This document shows positions 37,478 to 47,312 of a DNA stretch of 64,000 bases, piece after piece. The notes under the pieces are model-generated. The model was not told the DNA's origin and searched no databases. It saw only the letters and a program-made list of their open reading frames with translations. Each line of letters begins with the position of its first letter. Position 1 is the first letter of the stretch. The stretch is from Kangiella sp. HZ709 (GTDB lineage Bacteria; Pseudomonadota; Gammaproteobacteria; Enterobacterales; Kangiellaceae), in assembly GCF_009674675.1 (NCBI RefSeq), contig NZ_WKJC01000001.1:1830599-1894598 (forward strand). The letters are read 5' to 3'. A program made the position numbers and the translations under genes.

Positions 37478-39332
37478 CACTCACTTTGTCATGCAACAGC
37501 TCTTTAGTTACTTCTGAGGCCGGAATTGGATCAGAAGCCACCAAGCCTACCCGAGTTCTAATTCGTTTAATTCTATCTGCAATTTTATTGGTTTTTTTAC
37601 GACTGAATAAACTGTGCCATAAACCTTGCAAGGCCATTGGTACTACTGGCACAGGTGAATTTGCGATAATCTTTTCAATGCCAGCTTTGAATTCATTCAT
37701 TTCACCGTCAGAGGTGAGTTTGCCTTCTGGGAAAATACAAACAATTTCACCTGCATCTAAGGCTTCTTGAATTTGATACATGGACTTATTGAGTAAGGAT
37801 TCGTTCTCAGAGCGTCCAGCAATGGGAATCGCTTTAGCGGTTTTGAAAATAAAGCTGAGCACCGGAATTTGGAAAATCTTATAGTACATCACAAATCGAA
37901 TAGGGCGACGCACATAGCCACCAATAATGAGTGAGTCAACATAACTGACGTGGTTACATACAATAACGCAAGGACCATCTTCAGGGATCTTATCTAGCCC
38001 TTTAGCTTTCACTTTATAAATGGTGCTGATCAAAATCCAAATTAAGAATCGCATCAAAAACTCGGGCACTAGAGTGAAGATATAAATAGCCACTACCGCA
38101 TTTAGAATTCCGGTAATTAACAGTAACTCTGGAATAGTAATACCTAAAGTAAGGAGCCCTGCAGCGAAGACAGCCGCGACAACCATAAATAAAGAGTTGA
38201 TGATGTTGTTGCCTGCTATTACGCGGGATAGGAATTCTCGGTCGCATCGTTCTTGAACCAGAGCATATAAGGGAACAATGTAAAAACCACCAAAAACCCC
38301 GACGAATGTGCAGTCAATTAAGGTTCGAATTGCCCCAGGTGTTTCGATAAATTGCCATGGCCCTAAACTGCCATCAAAGCCAACTTGAGGGTTGGCCAGA
38401 TATAAATCGATAGCAAACCAAGTCATACCAATAGCGCCAAAGGGAACTAGGCCTAATTCCACACGCTTGCCTGACATCTTTTCACATAGTGCTGAACCTA
38501 AACCAATGCCAACAGAAAAAACTGTTAGCAATAAAATTGCAGTAAAGGCATTTCCATCAAGGCTTACTTTTGCAAAAGTATTAATTTGAGTTAAGAAAAT
38601 AGTTCCGTAAAACCAAAACCAAGAAATGCCAAGGATCGCTAAAAACACTACTCGGTTACGGCGGGTAAACTGTAGAGTCTTATAGGTTTGAGTCACTGGG
38701 TTCCAGTTAATTTTTAGGTCAGGTTGTACCGCTTTGGTATGCGGTATGCGGCTACTTGCAAAATAACCTAAAACTGCAACTGAAAGTATTAAAACGGAAA
38801 GTACGATCTTGCCGGTTTCGTTGTAACCAATTAGCGCGCCACCAACGATTGTGCCGATTAAAATCGCTACAAAGGTGCCCATCTCTACCATGCCATTACC
38901 ACCGACTAACTCTTCATCTTTTAAGTGCTGCGGTAAAATAGAGTATTTTATTGGCCCAAAGAATGTGGATTGCAGGCCTAATAAAAATAGAATGGTGAGT
39001 AAGAAATAAATATTATCGAGATAGAGACCAATGACCGCTAATATCATGATAAAAATTTCGAGGACTTTAATTTTTCGAATTAACCAAGATTTTTCAAATT
39101 TCTCGGCAAACTGCCCAGCGGTAGCGGAAAATAAGAAAAACGGGACAATAAATAAACCTGCTGCGACATTGGTCATAATCTGCGGTTCTAACGCAATCTT
39201 TCCAGCAGAATAGTAGGTAATAAGTGTAATGAGTGCTTGCTTAAAAGTACTGTCATTAAAAGCGCCTAATGCTTGGGTCACAAAATAGGAAGAAAAGAAC
39301 TTTTGTTTAAATAATTGAAATTGATTAGCCAT
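37455..39332 (-). CDS. MFS transporter-PlsC acyltransferase fusion (LplT/Aas-like)
   Basis: Predicted inner-membrane lysophospholipid flippase joined to an acyltransferase, 625 aa. Residues 1-425 form a 12-segment MFS part of LplT type (LGAFNDSTFKQALITL). Residues 440-620 form a PlsC domain with the HX4D site H461/D466 (CNHVSYVD) and FPEGKLT (534-540). The acyl-ACP synthetase domain that ends full-length Aas fusions (over 1,100 aa) is absent, and no remnant follows in the 17-base gap before dtd. It probably imports lysophospholipids and reacylates them with an acyl donor made elsewhere. Confidence 0.85.
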   Translation of the reverse strand: MANQFQLFKQKFFSSYFVTQALGAFNDSTFKQALITLITYYSAGKIALEPQIMTNVAAGLFIVPFFLFSATAGQFAEKFEKSWLIRKIKVLEIFIMILAVIGLYLDNIYFLLTILFLLGLQSTFFGPIKYSILPQHLKDEELVGGNGMVEMGTFVAILIGTIVGGALIGYNETGKIVLSVLILSVAVLGYFASSRIPHTKAVQPDLKINWNPVTQTYKTLQFTRRNRVVFLAILGISWFWFYGTIFLTQINTFAKVSLDGNAFTAILLLTVFSVGIGLGSALCEKMSGKRVELGLVPFGAIGMTWFAIDLYLANPQVGFDGSLGPWQFIETPGAIRTLIDCTFVGVFGGFYIVPLYALVQERCDREFLSRVIAGNNIINSLFMVVAAVFAAGLLTLGITIPELLLITGILNAVVAIYIFTLVPEFLMRFLIWILISTIYKVKAKGLDKIPEDGPCVIVCNHVSYVDSLIIGGYVRRPIRFVMYYKIFQIPVLSFIFKTAKAIPIAGRSENESLLNKSMYQIQEALDAGEIVCIFPEGKLTSDGEMNEFKAGIEKIIANSPVPVVPMALQGLWHSLFSRKKTNKIADRIKRIRTRVGLVASDPIPASEVTKELLHDKVSELRDGQL

Positions 39333-39354
39333 TAAACTTCCTGTTATTTATTGT

Positions 39355-40188
39355 TTAAGTAATTTGAAATGCATTAGTAGTATCGAGTTTAAAAAAATCT
39401 AGAGCATTTTGATAGCTGATTTTTGCAATATATTCCAAGTCTTGGTTTCTACATCCAGCAATTTTTTTCGCAATATGTGGTAAATACCTAGGCTCATTTC
39501 GATTAGACTTTGGCTTAGGTCTTAAGTCGCGTGGTATTAAATAAGGGGCATCGGTTTCAATCATTAGCCGATCATCAGGAATAAGAGGGATAATTTTCGA
39601 CAAGCCAACCCCACGCCGTTCATCGCAAACCCAGCCAGTAATGCCAATATATAAATCGCGCTCAAGATAAGACTCTAAAGCTGGCAGATTACCGGTAAAA
39701 CAATGAATTATCGCTTTGGGTAAATCAGCGGCATATTCATCTAATATTTCAACCATCCGCTCATTCGCATCACGTTCATGTAGAAATAGCGGTTTGTTAA
39801 TGGCACAGGCTAATTCTATTTGCTGTCTGAAAACTGCTTCTTGGATTGCAGGTGGAGAAAAGTTGCGATTAAAATCTAAACCACATTCGCCAACGGCTAC
39901 GACTCTTTCATGCTTTAACAAGGACTTGATAGTTTGAAAGTCGTCTTCGATAAAATCTTTTGCATCGTGTGGATGACAGCCAGCGGTTGAGAATAGCAAA
40001 GGGTTTTGTAATGTTAATTGATAAGCAGCAATGCTTTCTTGAGCGTCGGTGCCAGTAATCACTTGGGCAATCACTCCAGCTTCTTCTGCGCACTGGATAA
40101 CTTCATTGCGATCTTTGTTGAATCTGGAATTGGTTAAATTTACCCCTATGTCTATATAAACAGCGGTGTTGTTATCGTTAAACGCCAT
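39355..40188 (-). CDS. tatD: TatD-family metal-dependent nuclease
   Basis: Metal-dependent DNase/exonuclease of TIM-barrel fold. The N-terminal metal motif reads YIDIGVNLTNSRF, as in true TatD, not the DxHxH of YcfH and YjjV. Other ligand motifs: GCHPHD, AVGECGLDFNR, LHERDA, IHCFTG and IETDAPYL. Length 277 aa is normal. In E. coli it follows tatABC; here it is about 3 kb away, beyond an AI-2E permease and a peptidase gene. 22 bases upstream of the MFS-acyltransferase gene on the same strand. Confidence 0.9.
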   Translation of the reverse strand: MAFNDNNTAVYIDIGVNLTNSRFNKDRNEVIQCAEEAGVIAQVITGTDAQESIAAYQLTLQNPLLFSTAGCHPHDAKDFIEDDFQTIKSLLKHERVVAVGECGLDFNRNFSPPAIQEAVFRQQIELACAINKPLFLHERDANERMVEILDEYAADLPKAIIHCFTGNLPALESYLERDLYIGITGWVCDERRGVGLSKIIPLIPDDRLMIETDAPYLIPRDLRPKPKSNRNEPRYLPHIAKKIAGCRNQDLEYIAKISYQNALDFFKLDTTNAFQIT

Positions 40189-40275
40189 AAAGCTGTGATT
40201 TTATTAGAAAAACTATCACTAGATGGTATAAACTAAAATCAATAAAAACAAGGGGCAGGAGCCTAATTCAATACA

Positions 40276-41328
40276 ATGCAAATAAGTCGCGCAACTAATG
40301 TCCTTTTAGCCATAGCCGCTACCTTTATTATTATTGCTGGCATGAAAGCTGCCAGTAGTTTTATTGTTCCGGTAATTTTATCGATTTTTGTATCGATTAT
40401 TTTAAGCCCTTTGTATTTTTTCTTTGCTTCAAGCAAAGTCCCTTATACACAAAAAAATATCCCAGACTGGTTATCAATAATTTTGGTGGTAGTGATTGCT
40501 GGTTTTGTCTTTTTTATGATCGGTAAATTAGTGGGTAATTCTGTTCAAGATTTTTCAGATAAATTGCCACAATACCAAAGCGCACTAACTAATAAATTGT
40601 CAGGATTAATTGAAAACTTAAAAAGCTTTGGTCTACCGATACCAGAAACAGGGATTTCGCAAAACTTCTCTCCTGGCATGATTATGAATGTCTCTACCTC
40701 AGTACTCAATGGTTTAGGATCTTTATTAAGTAATACCTTTTTAATCGTTTTCACTTCTATCTTCTTATTAATGGAAGCCAGTATCTTTTCCGATAAATTG
40801 CATAGAGCATTCCCAGCGTCCGAATTAGGCAATAGCAAAGCAAAAGATGGCACCGACCAAGTTATCGAAAAAATTAAGCGCTACGCGACTATCAAATCAG
40901 TTGTGAGCTTAATGACCGGCGCTTTTATTTCAGCTTGGTTGTGGTTCTTTAATGTGGAATATCCATTTTTATGGGGTTTAGTGGCCTTTATGTTTAACTT
41001 TATCCCCAATATTGGTTCTATTATTGCTGCAGTGCCAGCCGTGATATTGGCTTGGTTATCCCCTGAAAGTACATTGGCAACTCCTATCTTAGTAGCAGTA
41101 GGGTACCTACTGGTGAACTTTATTGTTGGTAATATTGTCGAGCCCAAATTCATGGGAAAAGGTTTGGGACTTTCGACTTTAGTAGTTTTCTTATCCTTAC
41201 TGTTTTGGGGCTGGGTTTTAGGCCCAGTAGGAATGCTATTATCAGTACCCTTGACCATTATTGTTAAGATTATTCTTGATGCTAATGAGGAGACGCGGTG
41301 GATTGGGATTATGTTGGGTGACAAATAA
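40276..41328 (+). CDS. AI-2E family transporter (PerM-like permease)
   Basis: Inner-membrane protein of 350 aa with seven to eight predicted segments: two pairs near the N-terminus (about 8-45 and 62-85) and four to five between 150 and 335. The motif WGLVAFMFNFIPNIGSIIAAVPAVILAW is diagnostic for the family. Members are described as transporters of AI-2, sodium/proton exchangers or efflux proteins; the substrate here is unknown. Divergent from tatD. Confidence 0.88.
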   Translation: MQISRATNVLLAIAATFIIIAGMKAASSFIVPVILSIFVSIILSPLYFFFASSKVPYTQKNIPDWLSIILVVVIAGFVFFMIGKLVGNSVQDFSDKLPQYQSALTNKLSGLIENLKSFGLPIPETGISQNFSPGMIMNVSTSVLNGLGSLLSNTFLIVFTSIFLLMEASIFSDKLHRAFPASELGNSKAKDGTDQVIEKIKRYATIKSVVSLMTGAFISAWLWFFNVEYPFLWGLVAFMFNFIPNIGSIIAAVPAVILAWLSPESTLATPILVAVGYLLVNFIVGNIVEPKFMGKGLGLSTLVVFLSLLFWGWVLGPVGMLLSVPLTIIVKIILDANEETRWIGIMLGDK

Positions 41329-41482
41329 TTTGAGCTACTGTGCTCGAAAACTCTTTGTTAAAAGGTAAATTTAAAATACTCATATAGAAAACTATACTCC
41401 GTTTTTAAATTTCCCTTTTTGCCTCGATTTTTCTTCGTTCGTAACGCTCAAAATCATTTTAAGATTATTGTAGAGACTTTTT

Positions 41483-42826
41483 ATGAAAAAATTAATTAGT
41501 GTTTTATTGTTGTTGGCTGCTTTGCAGGCTCATGCCGAAAAGTATGAGCAAGGTTTAGTGGTAGAGACGACGCCGGAGATTTTAAATTATCAAGAACGCG
41601 CAAAAGTTCAGAATCAAATTCTAAATCATCGCTTGAATAATTTATTACCCCAATTGATGAAAGAGTCTGGTCTTGATATGTGGTTGGTCATCAATCGTGA
41701 ATATGGCGAAGATAGGCTTTTTTATACGCTAGTACCGCAACCAACTTTTGCGGCGCGCAGAACAACCTTGTTAGTTTTTGCCTTAAAGGATAATAAAGTG
41801 GAGCGCTTTAGTGTGAGTCGTTACAGTATCGGCGATGTCTATAAAACCCGTTGGGATGGTGGTACTAAAGATCAGCAATGGCAAAGACTAGCCGAAATTA
41901 TTGAAGAGTATGAGCCTAATAAAATTGGTATCAATGTTAGCAAGGATTGGGCAATTGCCGATGGTTTAAGCCAGGGACTTTATCAACAATTAAATGATGC
42001 CCTTCCGGAAAAATACCAGAAACGTTTAGTTAGCTCAAAAGATATGGTGATTCGTTGGATGGAAACTCGCACTGAGCCTGAGTTAGCGCTGTATCCTAAC
42101 ATTGTCAAAATGGCCCGCTCCGTGATTTCTGAAGCCTTTTCTACAAAAGCCATTACCCCTGGAGTTACCACAAGTGACGATTTGTCTTGGTTTATAAGAG
42201 AACGATTTGAAGAATTACAATTAAGCCCCTGGTTCCAACCTTATGTCACTATCCAAAGAAAAGGCGACATTAATGATCCTTTGGCACCATTTTTTGGTAA
42301 AGGAAAGCGGACCATTATGCCAGGGGATTTAATTCATACCGATGTTGGGATCTGTTATTTAGGCTTATGTACTGACACTCAAGAAGTGGGTTATGTTGCT
42401 AAAAATGATGAGTTTGGAATACCGCAAGGATTTATTAACGCTTTAGCAAAAGGTAATCAATGGCAAGACCAACTCACCGAATCTTATGCTACTGGTAAAA
42501 CTGGTAATGAGATCTTAAAAACAACTCAAGAAAAGGCTAAACGAAAGGGATTGATTAGTAGTACCTATACTCATCCCTTAGGCTTTGTTGGTCATGCCGT
42601 AGGACCAACTATTGGAATGTGGGATAACCAAGCAAAAACGCCAATACAGGGCGATTGGAAACTTTATCCTAATACTGCTTATGCCATTGAAGGAAATGTA
42701 AAAGTAAAACTTCCAGAATGGGATAATCAACTGATTCAAATACCTTTAGAGCAGTCAGCCTATTTTGATGGTGAAAAGGTTATTTACTTAGGTGGGCGTC
42801 AGACTGAGTGGCATTTTGTTAAATAG
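41483..42826 (+). CDS. Secreted M24 family metallopeptidase (Xaa-Pro aminopeptidase-like)
   Basis: Predicted periplasmic dinuclear metallopeptidase with a signal peptide (residues 1-18, cut after HAHA-like QAHA). A creatinase-type N-terminal domain (about 50-200) precedes the pita-bread catalytic domain (about 205-440). All five metal ligands are recognisable: Asp in IHTDVG, Asp in LCTDTQE, His in VGHAVGP, Glu in YAIEGNV and Glu in PLEQSAYF. Length 447 aa. Most likely cleaves peptides with proline at the second position or a related substrate; specificity not proven. Confidence 0.85.
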   Translation: MKKLISVLLLLAALQAHAEKYEQGLVVETTPEILNYQERAKVQNQILNHRLNNLLPQLMKESGLDMWLVINREYGEDRLFYTLVPQPTFAARRTTLLVFALKDNKVERFSVSRYSIGDVYKTRWDGGTKDQQWQRLAEIIEEYEPNKIGINVSKDWAIADGLSQGLYQQLNDALPEKYQKRLVSSKDMVIRWMETRTEPELALYPNIVKMARSVISEAFSTKAITPGVTTSDDLSWFIRERFEELQLSPWFQPYVTIQRKGDINDPLAPFFGKGKRTIMPGDLIHTDVGICYLGLCTDTQEVGYVAKNDEFGIPQGFINALAKGNQWQDQLTESYATGKTGNEILKTTQEKAKRKGLISSTYTHPLGFVGHAVGPTIGMWDNQAKTPIQGDWKLYPNTAYAIEGNVKVKLPEWDNQLIQIPLEQSAYFDGEKVIYLGGRQTEWHFVK

Positions 42827-42875
42827 GAGCTTAGCAAGTAAGATGTGCCACACATTAAGTCCAAGAAATCAGGAG

Positions 42876-43328
42876 CTACTTGCCTTTATTCGCGATATAT
42901 AAAGTTTTCCAAACTTTGGCAATCATGTTGCCTTCGGCATCTTTAATATCAACTTCGAAGACGGGTTCTATTGTGTCTTGAGTGTTTAATTGCTCTTTCC
43001 ACTCATCTAAAGTTTCTTGTGATAGATGATATTCGGCAAAGACATCTTTTTTGGTGGCTTTAATAAATTTAATCTCTGCTTTTTTATCCCAGACTATGTA
43101 GTCTTTGCCGATTTGGTAAAAGGCCATGAGCATATAAAAAGGGTCCGTCATAGAAAATAAAGAGCCACCGTAATGGGTGCCAACCGCATTTTGGTTATAC
43201 CAACTTCTTTTCAAGCGAACTTTGGCATAGGACCAATCATCTGTAATCACTAAAACTTTGATGCCAGTAAAGCGAAAAGGGAACCAAAGATTTAAACCAA
43301 ACTTTAGTCTTTTGGGAGTAATTTTCAC
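42876..43328 (-). CDS. DUF4442 domain hotdog-fold protein
   Basis: 150 aa, single hotdog (thioesterase-like) domain with the conserved region RLKRSWYNQNAVGTHYGGSLFSMTDPFYML. DUF4442 proteins are related to acyl-CoA thioesterases but activity is mostly unproven. The ATG lies four bases inside the end of tatC, so it is the last gene of the tat operon; no link to Tat export is known. Confidence 0.8.
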   Translation of the reverse strand: MKITPKRLKFGLNLWFPFRFTGIKVLVITDDWSYAKVRLKRSWYNQNAVGTHYGGSLFSMTDPFYMLMAFYQIGKDYIVWDKKAEIKFIKATKKDVFAEYHLSQETLDEWKEQLNTQDTIEPVFEVDIKDAEGNMIAKVWKTLYIANKGK

Positions 43329-44086
43329 GCTTGGGAATCCTCGGTGGTTTCTTCTTTTTTTGCGGGGAATGCTTTGCCAAAAATTAAGCCTACTTCAAAC
43401 AACAGCCACATAGGAATTGCTAATAAAGTTTGCGAAATGACATCCGGTGGAGTCAGTAACATGCCAAATATGAAGGCGCCAACGACAATATAAGGTCTTT
43501 TCTTGGCAAGTGATTCAACATTAGAAATTCCAGACCAGATCAATAACAAGGTGATAATAGGAACTTGGAAAGCAAGTCCAAAAGCAAAAAACAGTTTAAT
43601 GGATACGTCGAGGTAACTGGTTATATCTGGCATATAGACAACGCCATCAGGAGCGATGCTGGGTAAGAATTGAAACAAGATGGGCAAAATCACAAAGTAT
43701 GCAAAAGCAATGCCGGCATAAAACAAAAACACACTAGAAAATAATAACGGGAAGGCGAATCGTTTTTCTTTGGCGTAAAGACCAGGAGAAACAAAGCCCC
43801 AAGCTTGATGTAGTATTACAGGAATGGCAAGAAATACAGCGGTCACAAAAGCCAGTTTCAAAGGTGCTAAAAAAGGCGATATAACTCCGGTAGCAATTTG
43901 CTGAGAGTTTTCAGGCAGGTTGTTGCTTAATGGAATTGATAGCAACTCATATAAACGATTTGCGAAAATAGCTAACACTATAAAAATCACTCCAACCACC
44001 AAAACCACCCGCAATAGGCGGTCGCGCAGTTCCACTAGATGTGAAACTAATGGCATATCAATATCTTGAGATTCTTGTGGGCTCAT
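43325..44086 (-). CDS. tatC: Twin-arginine translocase subunit TatC
   Basis: Polytopic receptor for twin-arginine signal peptides, six membrane segments, 253 aa. The N-terminal MPLVSHLVELRDRLLRV and the periplasmic loop YAKEKRFAFPLLFSSVFLFYAG are typical. Its start overlaps tatB by four bases and its end overlaps the DUF4442 gene, giving a tightly packed tatA-tatB-tatC transcript. Confidence 0.96.
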   Translation of the reverse strand: MSPQESQDIDMPLVSHLVELRDRLLRVVLVVGVIFIVLAIFANRLYELLSIPLSNNLPENSQQIATGVISPFLAPLKLAFVTAVFLAIPVILHQAWGFVSPGLYAKEKRFAFPLLFSSVFLFYAGIAFAYFVILPILFQFLPSIAPDGVVYMPDITSYLDVSIKLFFAFGLAFQVPIITLLLIWSGISNVESLAKKRPYIVVGAFIFGMLLTPPDVISQTLLAIPMWLLFEVGLIFGKAFPAKKEETTEDSQA

Positions 44087-44391
44087 TCTTTAGATTTAAG
44101 ACGCTCTTCAGCTTGTTGTAATGTTTGTTCTGCTTCTTCTCTAAGGATTTCTAATTCTGTGTCGGCGGCTTGCTCTTTGATTAGTTTTTCATGTTCAGCG
44201 ACGCGTTTCTTTAGTTCATCAATTTCCAATTCGCGATTAATTTGATGATTAAACTGAGTCATGGTTGATTTAGCTTTGCCAAACCAGCGTCCGACCGTTC
44301 TAGCAGCTTTGGGTAGGCGCTCAGGACCAAGAACTAAAAGGGCGATCACAAATATGATCAGCCATTCAAAGATACCAGTGTCAAAAGGCAT
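44083..44391 (-). CDS. tatB: Twin-arginine translocase subunit TatB
   Basis: Single N-terminal membrane helix (FEWLIIFVIALLVLGPERLPKAARTVGRW) with the Gly-Pro-Glu hinge of TatB, then an amphipathic helix and a charged coiled tail. Length 102 aa is shorter than E. coli TatB (171) but common elsewhere. It forms the substrate receptor with TatC. Confidence 0.94.
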   Translation of the reverse strand: MPFDTGIFEWLIIFVIALLVLGPERLPKAARTVGRWFGKAKSTMTQFNHQINRELEIDELKKRVAEHEKLIKEQAADTELEILREEAEQTLQQAEERLKSKE

Positions 44392-44404
44392 AGTAGTGTT
44401 TTAT

Positions 44405-44650
44405 CTATTTACGCTCGACAGGGGATTCTTCTTTTGCGTCAGAAGTTTCTGTAAATTCGGCATCTTGCTTTTCGACGGCTTCAGGCTGAGCATCAGCATT
44501 ATTTTCGCTACCTTTTTCATCTTTCACCGCATCTTTAAAATTCTTTAAAGCACCACCTAAATCACCACCGATATTTTTTAGCTTTTTTGTACCAAATAAT
44601 AAAACCACGATTAGTAATACGATTAATAATTGCCAAACACTAAAACCCAT
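44405..44650 (-). CDS. tatA: Twin-arginine translocase subunit TatA
   Basis: Pore-forming subunit: N-terminal helix ([37 protein letters not shown]) with the FGTKKL hinge, an amphipathic helix and a Glu/Asp-rich tail. Length 81 aa is normal. First of the three tat genes, 26 bases after hinT on the same strand. Confidence 0.95.
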   Translation of the reverse strand: MGFSVWQLLIVLLIVVLLFGTKKLKNIGGDLGGALKNFKDAVKDEKGSENNADAQPEAVEKQDAEFTETSDAKEESPVERK

Positions 44651-44676
44651 AATAAACCTCTGCCTTTATCAGGATA

Positions 44677-45009
44677 TTAAAAAGGTAACGGACCGCCGCC
44701 ACCTAAAATATGTATATGTATATGAAATACGATTTGCCCACCATCTTTACCAGTATTGATGATGGTCCTAAAACCTTCTAAGCCTGCATCTTTTGCAACC
44801 TCTGGAACTTTGGTCATCATATAGCCCATAAGTTCTGAATCTTCAGCAGTAACTTCAGCTAAACTATGGATATGCTTTTTTGGAATCATCAATAAATGCA
44901 CTGGAGCTTTTGGTGCAATGTCTTTAAAAACCAAAACTTGCTCATCCTCATAGACCTTGTCACTTGGGATTTCATTATTGATGATTTTGCAAAAAATACA
45001 GTCAGTCAT
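44677..45009 (-). CDS. hinT: Histidine-triad nucleotide-binding protein (HinT)
   Basis: Purine nucleoside phosphoramidase of the HIT family, 110 aa. The triad HIHIHILGG has His96, His98 and His100. The N-terminal zinc cysteines CIFC (4 and 7) and HLLMIPKKHIHSL are present. It lies between ubiB and tatA on the same strand, a frequent arrangement. No signal peptide: cytosolic. Confidence 0.93.
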   Translation of the reverse strand: MTDCIFCKIINNEIPSDKVYEDEQVLVFKDIAPKAPVHLLMIPKKHIHSLAEVTAEDSELMGYMMTKVPEVAKDAGLEGFRTIINTGKDGGQIVFHIHIHILGGGGPLPF

Positions 45010-45038
45010 AAGTGTTTACTGTTGAATGTGATTTTAGC

Positions 45039-46685
45039 CTACTTAGTAGCCGGCCATAGGCTTTTAATTAAAAAATAAGCGGCGCCTAATCCAAGGCCAA
45101 CTGCCGGCCAAAAATTATTCGGCATCGCAGTATAAATTAATCCCGCAGTAATGGCTAAGCTGGAGCCTATCACAGCATACTTTTGCGCATACTGTTGACG
45201 AAGTTTGTGAGTTTCTAGCTCAACCATTTGCTGCTTGATGTCATCAAATGATTCCGCCAAATGGTTTACTTGGTCAACTGCCTTGATAATTTTACCGGGC
45301 ACTTTGGGTAATTCTTCTAAAATTTGTGGTGCTTCTTGTTTCATCTGTTTAAAAAAGTTTATCGGTGAATACTTATCTTTAATCCATTGCCTCAAAAAAG
45401 GCTGAGCTGTTTCCCACAAATCTAGTTCAGGATAAAGCTGGCGACCAAGGCCTTCAATATACAACAAAGTCTTCTGTAAAAGTACTAACTGTGGCTGAAC
45501 TTGCATATTAAATTTTCGCGCAGTCTGAAAAAGTTGTATTAAAAAGTGTCCAAATGAAATCTCTGAAATCTTTTTACCAAAAATAGGCTCACAGGCGGCA
45601 CGTATTGCTGACTCAAATTCAGTAACTGAGACATTTTTATCGATCCAGCCGGATTCAATATGCAATTCTGCAATTCTTCGATAATTTTGGTCAAAAAAGG
45701 CTAAGAAGTTATCCGCTAAATAGCGTTTGTCTGACTCGTTCAGAGTGCCCATAATGCCGCAATCTATCGCTATATATTGTGGCTTACTGGGATTGCTTAT
45801 GTCCACAAAGATATTGCCGGGATGCATATCTGCATGGAAGAAACTATCTCTAAACACTTGAGTAAAAAAGATCTCGACTCCTCGATTAGCTAATTCTTGC
45901 ATATCCACGCCAGCATCGATCAACTGTTGGACCTCTCCTACTGGAACCCCTGAAATTCTTTCCATGACCATGACTTTATTGCGGCAATAGTCCCAATAAA
46001 CTTTTGGTACATAGAGCAATTCCGAACCTTCAAAATTACCGCGCAAATTAGAGCAATTGGCAGCCTCAATTCTTAAGTCAATTTCTCGCTTAATGGTTTC
46101 GTCATAATCTTTAACCACTTCTTTAATACGAAAGCGGCGTGCCTCACTGGAGTACTTTTCGGCCCATTGCGCTAAGGAATGCATCATATCCAAATCTTTC
46201 TGGATCTTCTTTCGTATTCCTGGTCTCAGAACTTTCACTACCACATCTTGGCCGTCTTTTAGAACTGCTGCGTGTACTTGGGCTATGGAAGCAGAGGCTA
46301 GTGGCGATTGTTCAAAGGATGTAAAAACTGACGTAAGGGGTTGTTCTAATTGACTTTCGATAACTTGAATAGCTTTTTCGTTATCAAATGGCTCAACCTG
46401 ATCTTGAAGCTTGGCTAGATCATCTGCAATATCTGGCGGGATAATGTCGCGACGGGTGGAGAGCATTTGACCGAGCTTGATGTAAATAGGACCTAATTCG
46501 GTTAAGGCCATAGCGAGCCTTTTACCGCGGGATTTGTCCTTGTGTTGCGAACTTGTTAAGGAAAAAATTTTAGCAATAAAGCGAAATTTAGCGATGGGTG
46601 TTGGCGCTAGAAATTCATCCAAACCATACTTAATTAAAGTACGGTTAATCGTCATAGCATGATGCAGTTGCTTAAGTTTACTCAT
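45039..46685 (-). CDS. ubiB: Ubiquinone biosynthesis ATPase/kinase-like protein UbiB
   Basis: Atypical ABC1/ADCK kinase needed for ubiquinone synthesis. The KxGQ motif (PIYIKLGQMLSTRRDIIP), Ala-rich loop (LASASIAQVH), catalytic-type HADMHPGNIF and the metal Asp motif (AIDCGIMG) are present. Two C-terminal membrane helices (about 500-545) anchor it. Length 548 aa is standard. Part of ubiE-ubiJ-ubiB. Confidence 0.96.
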   Translation of the reverse strand: MSKLKQLHHAMTINRTLIKYGLDEFLAPTPIAKFRFIAKIFSLTSSQHKDKSRGKRLAMALTELGPIYIKLGQMLSTRRDIIPPDIADDLAKLQDQVEPFDNEKAIQVIESQLEQPLTSVFTSFEQSPLASASIAQVHAAVLKDGQDVVVKVLRPGIRKKIQKDLDMMHSLAQWAEKYSSEARRFRIKEVVKDYDETIKREIDLRIEAANCSNLRGNFEGSELLYVPKVYWDYCRNKVMVMERISGVPVGEVQQLIDAGVDMQELANRGVEIFFTQVFRDSFFHADMHPGNIFVDISNPSKPQYIAIDCGIMGTLNESDKRYLADNFLAFFDQNYRRIAELHIESGWIDKNVSVTEFESAIRAACEPIFGKKISEISFGHFLIQLFQTARKFNMQVQPQLVLLQKTLLYIEGLGRQLYPELDLWETAQPFLRQWIKDKYSPINFFKQMKQEAPQILEELPKVPGKIIKAVDQVNHLAESFDDIKQQMVELETHKLRQQYAQKYAVIGSSLAITAGLIYTAMPNNFWPAVGLGLGAAYFLIKSLWPATK

Positions 46686-46691
46686 CGAAAA

Positions 46692-47312
46692 TTATTCGCC
46701 AGATATTTTTCTTGCAAGCAGGCGATTGATTTTTAACTCAATTCGCTCAACGTCAGATTTTAAGTCAGCCACATCATCAAAGAAATTTTCTAATTCGATT
46801 GTTGCGGGAGTGGCCCGTGCTTCGAATTTTAAGTATTCGCTAAAATTCAGTTTGGCCGTGTTCAGTGTTTCCATTGCCCATCCCTGAAAACTTTTACTAG
46901 CCTTAAAGAGCTCATGGGCGACGATATCACCAGTATATTTAGATAAGTGTTCTTCCCAGTCGATGTCGAGCTGTTCGAAGAAACTTTGGAATTTTTGTGC
47001 GGTTTGTATTTCGCCTGAAAATATCACTTCGCCTTTAAATAAAGGATCTTGCTGTTTTGATAGTGCCAGGTTAAAGAAGGAAAGACTGTTGCCTTTTAGT
47101 TCAGCATTGGGCTTTAATTCATTGTTAAAAGCCTCTTTTACAATAATATAGTCTTCCTCGATTTTAAAATAGATGGATTGTTTTAAATCAGTTAACTCAA
47201 ATTTAATGAGCTTGCCATCTAATTTAAATAATCGAGCTTTAGCATCAGGATCAAGCTTAATGACTTGATTGATAACCGTTTCAATGGTTGGAGCAAATAA
47301 ACTCACTAGCAT
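46692..47312 (-). CDS. ubiJ: Ubiquinone biosynthesis accessory factor UbiJ
   Basis: SCP2-type lipid-binding protein that scaffolds the ubiquinone-synthesis complex with UbiK. An SCP2 domain fills about residues 10-115, and a helical C-terminal part (about 150-206, IELENFFDDVADLKSDVERIELKINRL) resembles UbiJ. Length 206 aa is normal. Located between ubiE and ubiB exactly as in E. coli, without gaps. Confidence 0.92.
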   Translation of the reverse strand: MLVSLFAPTIETVINQVIKLDPDAKARLFKLDGKLIKFELTDLKQSIYFKIEEDYIIVKEAFNNELKPNAELKGNSLSFFNLALSKQQDPLFKGEVIFSGEIQTAQKFQSFFEQLDIDWEEHLSKYTGDIVAHELFKASKSFQGWAMETLNTAKLNFSEYLKFEARATPATIELENFFDDVADLKSDVERIELKINRLLARKISGE

